Shown here: one piece after another, positions 57,786 to 64,000 of the stretch
How the letters are laid out: every line of letters starts with the position of its first letter
Numbering within the stretch: position 1 is the first letter of the stretch
Assembly: GCA_030704615.1 (NCBI GenBank)
Contig: CM060732.1
Location: 9,922,001-9,986,000, forward strand
Source of the DNA: Takakia lepidozioides
Taxonomy: Eukaryota > Streptophyta > Takakiopsida > Takakiales > Takakiaceae
Length of the DNA stretch: 64,000 nucleotides
Reading direction: 5' to 3'
Translations under genes and position numbers: made by a program
The notes under the pieces: model-generated
The model's database searches: none
Seen by the model: the letters and a program-made list of their open reading frames with translations, nothing else
Told to the model about the DNA's origin: nothing

Positions 57786-59590
57786 GGTGGTACAAGCATC
57801 GTTTTAGTACTCCATCAGGTCCTAGCTTATACATTCTGCTTCCTACCATAGTATAAGGTAAAGCTTTGATAGCGATTCTCTTCCTCTGCTCCTTACCATA
57901 ACTAGGTGGGCACTGACCATGAGCAAGGTAGTATCTGATTGGCCACTGCCAATCTAACCAGTCATCTGCACTTCCCTGCACCTCCACTGCAAATAGACTC
58001 GCATCTGGTAATTGATCATCTATTCCTGTGGCTGGTTCTCCTGTTGATAACCGTGACAAGTGATCCGCCACAAGATGCAGTCTCCCAGGCTTGTAAACAA
58101 CCTCGAACTCAACTCGTGCAATTATCAACCATCTTGCTATTCTTCCGCTTATCAGAGGTTTGTTTACCAGGTATATCAGAGCCTGGTGATCCACATAGAA
58201 CATAAACTTCTTGCCCAACAGGTAATGCCTGAATTTCTTCACTGCATAGATCATTGCCAATGCTTCTCTTTCCGTTGTGCTATAGTTCCTTTCAGCACTG
58301 TTCATCAACCGCTAGCATAGTACACAGGTGAATCTATATTTCCTGTAACATTCTGGGCTAACACCGCTCCCAACGCTTCTCCTGATGCATCGCAGTGAAC
58401 ATGAAATACTACATGCCAGTGAGGGTTAATCAGCACAGGTGTAGTTGTTACTGACAGTGTAAGTTCCTCAAACGCCTGTTGACATTCAGCTGTCCAGGCA
58501 AACACTGCATCTTTCTTCAGAGCTTGCTCAATGGTGCTGCTATTTGTGCATACCTTTTGACAAATCTTCTGTAATAACTGGTTTGCCCAAGGATCTCCTT
58601 AGACTCTTAACATTCACTGGTGGTGGAGAGGCTTTAATGGACTCTGTCTTTCTGGGATCCACAAGAGTCCCTTCTTACACACAATGTGTCCCAGAAGCAC
58701 CCCTGAGTTCACACAGAAGTACACTTCTCTGGATTCAGGCCCAGACCTCTCTCCCTGCATCTGGCCAGACATAACTCCAATTTATGCAAGTGCTCATTCT
58801 TAGAGCTGTACACACTGAAATCATCCAAGAATACCTGCATGAAATCATCCAGATACTCATGAAAAGATTCACTTATCACTCTCTGAAAGGTCGCTGGTGC
58901 ATTACAAAGTCCAAAGGGCATGACTTTGTATGCATAAGCCCCCAGTCTGTGATGAAAGCTGTTTTCCCTTGGTCTTCTTCTGCCACTTGCACTTGATTAT
59001 AACCACTGAAGCCATCCATGAATGAGTACATCTCATGGCCTGCCACAGTGTCTAATACTGCTTCTGTGAATGGCAAAGGGAAAGGATCTTTCTTCGTACA
59101 AGCATTCAGCTTCTTGTAGTTCACACATACTCTTAGTTTGCCATTCTTCTTGGGAACTATAACAATGGGTGACAACCAAGTTGTATACTCTATTGGGTAT
59201 ATAAACTTAGCCTCAGCCAACTTCTTATCTCTTCTCCAACCTTCTGTGCGTAGTTGGGATTCATTCTGTACCTCGCCTGCTTGATTGGTACTGACCCTGG
59301 TTCCAGTTCAATCTTATGCTGACAGACTTCAGGTGGTATCCCTTTTAGATCCTCATAGCTCCAAGCAAATACATCTCTGTATTTGATGAACAAGCTTTTA
59401 GCTTCTTCAAGAATTCCGGCTCCAAATCAGCTCCTACTTTCACCATCCTCGGTTCCTCTTTAGTTCCCACATTCACTTCCCTCACCTGCTCATCAGCTGT
59501 GATTGTCCAACCAGTCACCACTTCATCCTGTAAGCTCACAGTGGCTGGTTCCTCTAGGATTTCCATTTCTCCCTTCTCTTTCTTCATAGA
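57786..59590 (-). pseudogene. pol: reverse transcriptase-RNase H of gypsy-B
   Basis: RT: RYRMNPNYAQKVGEEI, VPKKNGKLRVCVNYKKLNA, MYSFMDGFSGYNQVQVAEED, PFGLCNAPATFQRVISE, catalytic FLDDFSVYS near 58800, then LNPEKCTS directly followed by FCVNSGVLLGH in another frame. RNase H: FHVHCDASGEALGAVLAQ, YSTTEREALAMIYAVKKFRH, DHQALIYL and ADHLSRLSTG. Frame changes lie near 59200, 58900, 58700-58510 and 58310, so it is not functional. It lacks the 0.6-kb insert of gypsy-A. Confidence 0.87.
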
Positions 59591-60741
59591 AATGTGATGG
59601 GTAAATGCTGGTTTCCTCTTCAGTTGGTGTTGCTGTCACTACACCACAGCAGATACCTCTTAAACAACTTAGGCTTTCCAGCCGCATCTCTGCAACCTGC
59701 TCCCACTCTGGGTGTGCAGCAAATAGGGTAGCTTCCTGCTCCTCATCCAGTCCTCCTTTCCAGTCATACTCTCTGACTCCTCGAGGTCTTCTTGTAGCAG
59801 GTAATCTACTAGATTTCTTGTGGTAATTTGTATCTCGTGTATCCCATTATGCACGGTTAGTAACTGAGAATTCCAGTCATGGAATACCCTGGCAGCCACG
59901 GACGTCCCAATAATAAGGAGTAAGCCTCCATGACTTCATCCATCTTCAACACAGTTACTGTGATCATAAAGATCATCTTCTGTATCTGTATCTTAACTCC
60001 TCTTATTAATCCCAATGGCTGTACACTTCTTTGATCTGCCATTGTTACTGTAAATGGGGCTGGTTTCATGTTACTTAGACCAAGCTTCTTCCTTAATTGG
60101 TCTGTCATGATATTTACTCCAGGAACCTCCATCTATCAGTACATCAGTTAGTTCTGTGCTTCCAATTCTCAATTGGATTACTGGCATAGAATCATCAAAG
60201 TCCATGACTGTTTCTCGCCCTTCCGGCTTCACATTATAACTGGTCACCTTGCTGTTCAGGTCTGTGTTTCCTGTCTCCTGGGCAATTCGATTGATTGCTT
60301 GATACAGCCTGTGCCTACAATAAGGTGCCACAGCTAATAGCTGTCCAATGGTAATTTCTGGTCTGGCATATTACTTCAGCCAAAGTCTCTTCATTACTTT
60401 GCATGTCTGCATCTTCTTTCTTCCTTTCATCCTCACTCCCTTCTTCTTCTCCATCAGAATCAGAGGAATCTGCCACAGGAATATCAGTACTCTTTCATTT
60501 CCCTTATAGTATCTGCCACTTCCTTGTGTGCAGTTCCTTCTCATCTTTCCAAGTCTCTTCATCTTCAGGCATATCATTGCCACTTCATTATCATCTTCTT
60601 CCTCTACTACTGGAGGTATTAGTTTGGCTTTACTTCTTGTTACTATCATTGTACTTACTTCTGGTACAACACATGGCCTAACCATGTGAGCTGCCACCAC
60701 TGGGCCCTCATTCACAGGAGCTCTCATCTCATTCTGGTGTC
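59591..60741 (-). pseudogene. pol: aspartic protease region of gypsy-B
   Basis: ELTDVLIDGGS (DGGS at 60122-60133) is the active-site loop of the retroelement aspartic protease, preceded by APYCRHRLYQAINRIAQETG. Further on, VTMADQRSVQPLGLIRGVKI and LLGRPWLPGYSM complete the fold ('LGRPWL'). The latter parts are in different frames. The equivalent region is missing from gypsy-A. Confidence 0.8.
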
Positions 60742-62682
60742 TTATCCAGAATGAACAGGCTGCCTTGCGATGTCCTGGCTGATTACAATAGTAACATAGT
60801 TCTTCACCATTGGGTCCTCGCCCTTGGTCTGTCTTGGATTATTTCTATAATCCTGATTCCCGGGCTGGTAATTCCCCCTTGGATTACCCTGATAGTTGCC
60901 TCTGGAATTTCCTTGGTAATTCCCTCTTGAATTACCTCTCCCTTCCATGCCATTGTTATAACCACCAGACCTACCATAGTGGTCCTGATCATTGTTTCTT
61001 CTTGGCTGGGGCTGCACCTGATGCACCCTTACTTGCCTAGGTTCTCTTGCAGCTGTCCTTCTGTTGTAGTAACAATTCTCAGTAGAATGGTTATCCATTT
61101 TACAGATAGTACAGTGTTTCTCCTTCATGTGGCATTCTGTGGTGGTATGGCCTTCATTCTGGCACTTTGCACACCATACACCCCTTCCTCCAATGTGTTG
61201 CAGCTCTGTGGCATACTTCTTCAAGATTTCTTCCAATCTTTTTCATAGTTATCCCTCTTCAACTTCTCCTTTCTTACTCTTCCTTTTAGTTCTTGCTCTT
61301 CTTCTTCATCTGACTCATCCTCAGAGTCCTCATCATCCCTTTTCTCTCTCTGAGCATTCCCAATTGCTCAATTCTGTTTGCAGTTTCAATGCCTCCTCCA
61401 CTGTATTATGGGGTAACATATCCACTTTCTTTTGCAACTCTGGTCTTAGTCCACTCACAAACCAAGTCTTCTGTAAACCGGTGCTGGTACTGCAGCCAGC
61501 TTTTTCATCATCAATTCCATCTTTTCCATATACTCCTCAACAGTTTCATGCTTCTTTTGCTTTAACTGTTGTAAACTTCCATACACTTCATCCTCAGTTT
61601 TACTTGTCCTGAACCTATTTCGAAATGCTGTATTCAAGCCATTCCAGGTTAGGAAATGATTATCAGGGAATCTTGCATACCATTCACTTGCTTTCTTGAT
61701 AAGTGAACAAGGAAACATCTCATCTTGGCATCATCGCCATTCTCATTGTTCACTATACACATGTGCTCAAATTGGCTAATGTGTACATCGGGATCCCCTT
61801 TTCCTGAATATATTGGAAAGGGTGGTTTTGCCCGTGTTGGTTGTAACGCCATCTGTGGCCCTACCTTCTGCCCACTGACAGGTGCTGGCACCCTTGCTGG
61901 TGCTGGTCCTTCTGGACCTGTTGTTTTTGTGGTGGATCTTCCACCAAGTGGTGGCCCTTGAGCACTCCCTGCTTCTGGCCCCACGATATTCACAGTATTC
62001 CCAGCTTCAGTTGCACTACTTCCCACACTCCCTGTCCCCCCAGAGCCAGATCCAGGCAGCCCGCCTGATCCCCCTGAGCCGACACCTTCGTTGGCCTGTG
62101 ATCCAAGTGCTCCACTTGATCCAGGTCCAACGGGTTGGGATGTCCTGGTTGTAGTCTCAACCTCAGCTGTTGGGTCTACTTCTTCATATTCTTCCTCTTC
62201 CAATTTCTTCTCTCTGTTTTCATCCTCCAAGTTCTGCCCTTGGGTTTTCTTCTTCACTCATGTAACTCAACTGTAATGGTGTTGGAGAGTCTGAACTCTC
62301 CGTTGGCTCTGCCACATCCTCTTCTCCTTCTTCACCTTCCGCTTCAGAAACTGGAGTTCCTGCTTTTGGTGTTCCATGCCAACTCTTATCAAAGATTTCT
62401 GTCAAATCTTTTATCCAGGGATGTACCTCAGATCTTTCACCTCGTGATTGATCTTCTTCCTGTACCAATTCCCTTAATCTTTCTTGCAAAGAAACAGAAG
62501 GAGTGGCATCCAACTCTAGTTCTTCCGGTATGGTGATGACTCTTTGATCTTAATGGTGTGAGAGGTCCAGATGATTCCCCTATGTCTATTCCTCTCTCCC
62601 AAAGATATGGATAATTAGCTTTCAGATAGCTTTCTCTTTTTGCTGAATATCTCTGGCGTCTAGCTTCTCTTTCATCACTCAT
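60742..62682 (-). pseudogene. gag: gag of gypsy-B
   Basis: Starts MSDEREARRQRYSAKRES. The middle has a Gly/Ser-rich linker and the capsid-like part (ASEWYARFPDNHFLTW, RFRTSKTEDEVYGSLQQLKQ, FVSGLRPELQKKVDML in a shifted frame). Three CCHC knuckles follow: CAKCQNEGHTTTEC, CTICKMDNHSTENC and CYYCNQPGHRKAAC. Between knuckles 2 and 3 lies a GNSRGNYQ repeat region. Several frame changes (about 62500, 62240, 61650, 61455, 61240). Confidence 0.85.
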
Positions 62683-62749
62683 GTCCCATGTCTTTCATTT
62701 CTTTTAATGTGGCAATAACCAAAACTCTCTTCTGTAATATCTCTCGTAT

Positions 62750-64000
62750 ATGCAAAATTTCCGTCATGCAGGTAATTTGAAGAGCGGATGAATGGAAATC
62801 CGGCGCCGGATTTCCATCCGCCAGCTAAGTCGGCGCGCAAAATTTCCGTCATGCAGGTAATTCGAAGAGCGGATGAATGGAAATCCGGCGCCGGATTTCC
62901 ATCCGCCAGCTAAGTCGGCGCGCAAAATTTCCGTCATGCAGGTAATTCGGAGAGCGGATGGATGGAAATCCGGCGCCGGATTTCCATCCGCCAGCTAAGT
63001 CGGCGCGCAAAATTTCCGTCATGCAGGTAATTCGGAGCGCGGATGGATGGATTTCCATCCGCCAGCTAAGTCGCGCGCAAATTTCCGTCATGCAGGTAAT
63101 TCGCGCGGATGGAAAATCCGGCGCCAGGGTAGGTCGGCGCGCAAAATTCCATCATGCAGGTAATTCGGAGCGCGGATGGATGGAAATCCGGCGCCGGATT
63201 TCCATCCTCCAGGTAAGTCGGCGCTGCAAATTCGGTAGGGCGGCGCACCAAATTTCCCTCACGCAGGTAATTCGGAAGCGGATGGATGGAAATCCGGCGC
63301 CGGATTTCCATCCGCGCAGGTAGGGCGACGCGCCAAATTTCCCTCACACAGGTAATTCCGAAGCGGATGGATGGAAATCCGACGCCGGATTTCCATCCGC
63401 GGTAGGGCGACGCGCCAAATTTCCCTCACGCAGGTAATTCTGAAGCGGATGGATGGAAATCCGGCGCCGGATTTCCATCCGCAATGTTGGTCGGAGAGCG
63501 GATGGATGGAGATCCGGCGCCGAATTTCCATCCTGCAGGTAACTCGAATCCCGGATGGATGGACATCCGGCGCCGAATTTCCATCCTGCAGGTAATTCGA
63601 ATCCCGGGTGGATTGAAATCCGGCGCCGAATTTCCATCCAGCAGGTACTTCGAATCCCGGGTGGATGGAAATCCGGCGCCGAATTCCAATCCAGCAGGTA
63701 ATTCGAATCCCGGCTGGATGGAAAATTTCCATCCAGCAGGTAAGTCGGATCGCTGGTGTATGGATATTCGGCGCCGAATTTCCATTCGCCAGGAATTTCG
63801 AAGCGCTGAATTACCTTCCTGCAGGTAATTCTGAGCGTGTCCGATTGATTTTTCGGATTTTTCTTGGAATCCTTCATTGCTAGAGGCAAATCGGAACAGC
63901 CTCGGACGGAAATTCGGCGCCGTTTTTTCATTTTGGGAGGTTTCTGCGACTTCCTTTAAGGGGGGCCCGATGGAAATTCGGCGCCGAATTTCCATCCGGG
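62750..64000. repeat. satellite-like array of GGCGCC-centred palindromes
   Basis: The first units are exactly 85 bp apart (GTCATGCAGGTAATTCG near 62766, 62851, 62936 and 63021). Later units are shorter and more varied. Each holds a palindrome of the type ATCCGGCGCCGGAT flanked by GGATGGAA/TTCCATCC, giving up to a 30-bp perfect inverted repeat; further right the arms become AATTCGGCGCCGAATT. The array reaches the window end. Open frames in it are repeats of one short peptide and are not genes. Confidence 0.88.

Larger units (their letters stand above)
52122..62690 (-). mobile_element. Ty3/gypsy element 'gypsy-B', minus strand
   Basis: In transcription order: gag with three zinc knuckles (62682-60742), protease (around 60130), RT, RNase H, integrase with a GPY module (to about 56700), a minisatellite-bearing spacer, and ORF3 (55584-52122). 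It is related to gypsy-A throughout. The 5' LTR should lie right of 62690, but the satellite array starts there at 62750 and no LTR or primer-binding site was recognised. The 5' end is therefore probably truncated or replaced. Confidence 0.87.

Noticed and set aside
63259-63995. Several overlapping minus-strand frames with repeated MEIRRRISIHP peptides
   Set aside because: They are translations of the palindromic satellite. The same peptide appears in all frames and there is no gene-like start or conservation.

Overview
This is a window of repeat-dense nuclear plant DNA. There are no bacterial-type genes. I see spliced genes with GT/AG introns, plant-style transposons, and a decayed array of plant-combinatorial-modular PPR (pentatricopeptide) genes ending in a DYW domain. 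The style (large Ty3/gypsy and CACTA elements, PPR-DYW expansion, very long TEs) suggests a fern or another seed-free vascular plant. That assignment is inference, not something the sequence proves.

Layout: (1) Positions 1-34313 are one decayed Ty3/gypsy retrotransposon on the + strand ('gypsy-A'), split by a ~23.1-kb CACTA (En/Spm) DNA transposon at 2566-25659. The CACTA ends are directly visible: both termini begin CACTACAG, and both are flanked by the 3-bp target duplication TAT. The CACTA carries GC-rich palindromic subterminal repeats at both ends, a minus-strand spliced gene (5721-3502), a small plus-strand ORF (3944-4309), a region of nested LINE fragments and duplicated non-coding blocks (about 5900-14900), a segment with a recognisable SET-domain signature (15468-16970), and a largely intact multi-exon TNP2-type transposase (17968 to about 24760). 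(2) Gypsy-A resumes at 25660 with reverse transcriptase (interrupted by a 0.6-kb insert), RNase H, integrase, then a long extra ORF ('ORF3') and a probable 3' LTR. (3) 34314-42600 is mostly unassigned DNA. It holds a hAT-type non-autonomous element (36665-37879, perfect 8-bp target duplication) containing a tRNA-like SINE head, a tandem duplication, and a second SINE head. (4) 43190-51180 is a minus-strand array of PPR pseudogenes, interleaved with exons of an OSB-type (organellar single-stranded DNA-binding, PDF motif) gene, plus a two-exon unknown gene and a receptor-kinase scrap. (5) 52122-62690 is a second Ty3/gypsy element ('gypsy-B') on the minus strand, related to gypsy-A and carrying the same ORF3. 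(6) From 62750 to the window end is a satellite-like array built on GGCGCC-centred palindromes.

The most interesting features are the ORF3 conserved in two oppositely oriented gypsy elements (N-terminal domain, basic NLS-like patch, long coiled coil, C-terminal domain with an IVMGC motif), the SET-like domain inside a CACTA transposon just upstream of its transposase, and the repeated interleaving of PPR units with OSB exons. Most coding regions carry frameshifts or stops, so nearly everything here is a mobile element or a pseudogene. Exon boundaries given are my reading of splice consensus and reading frame.
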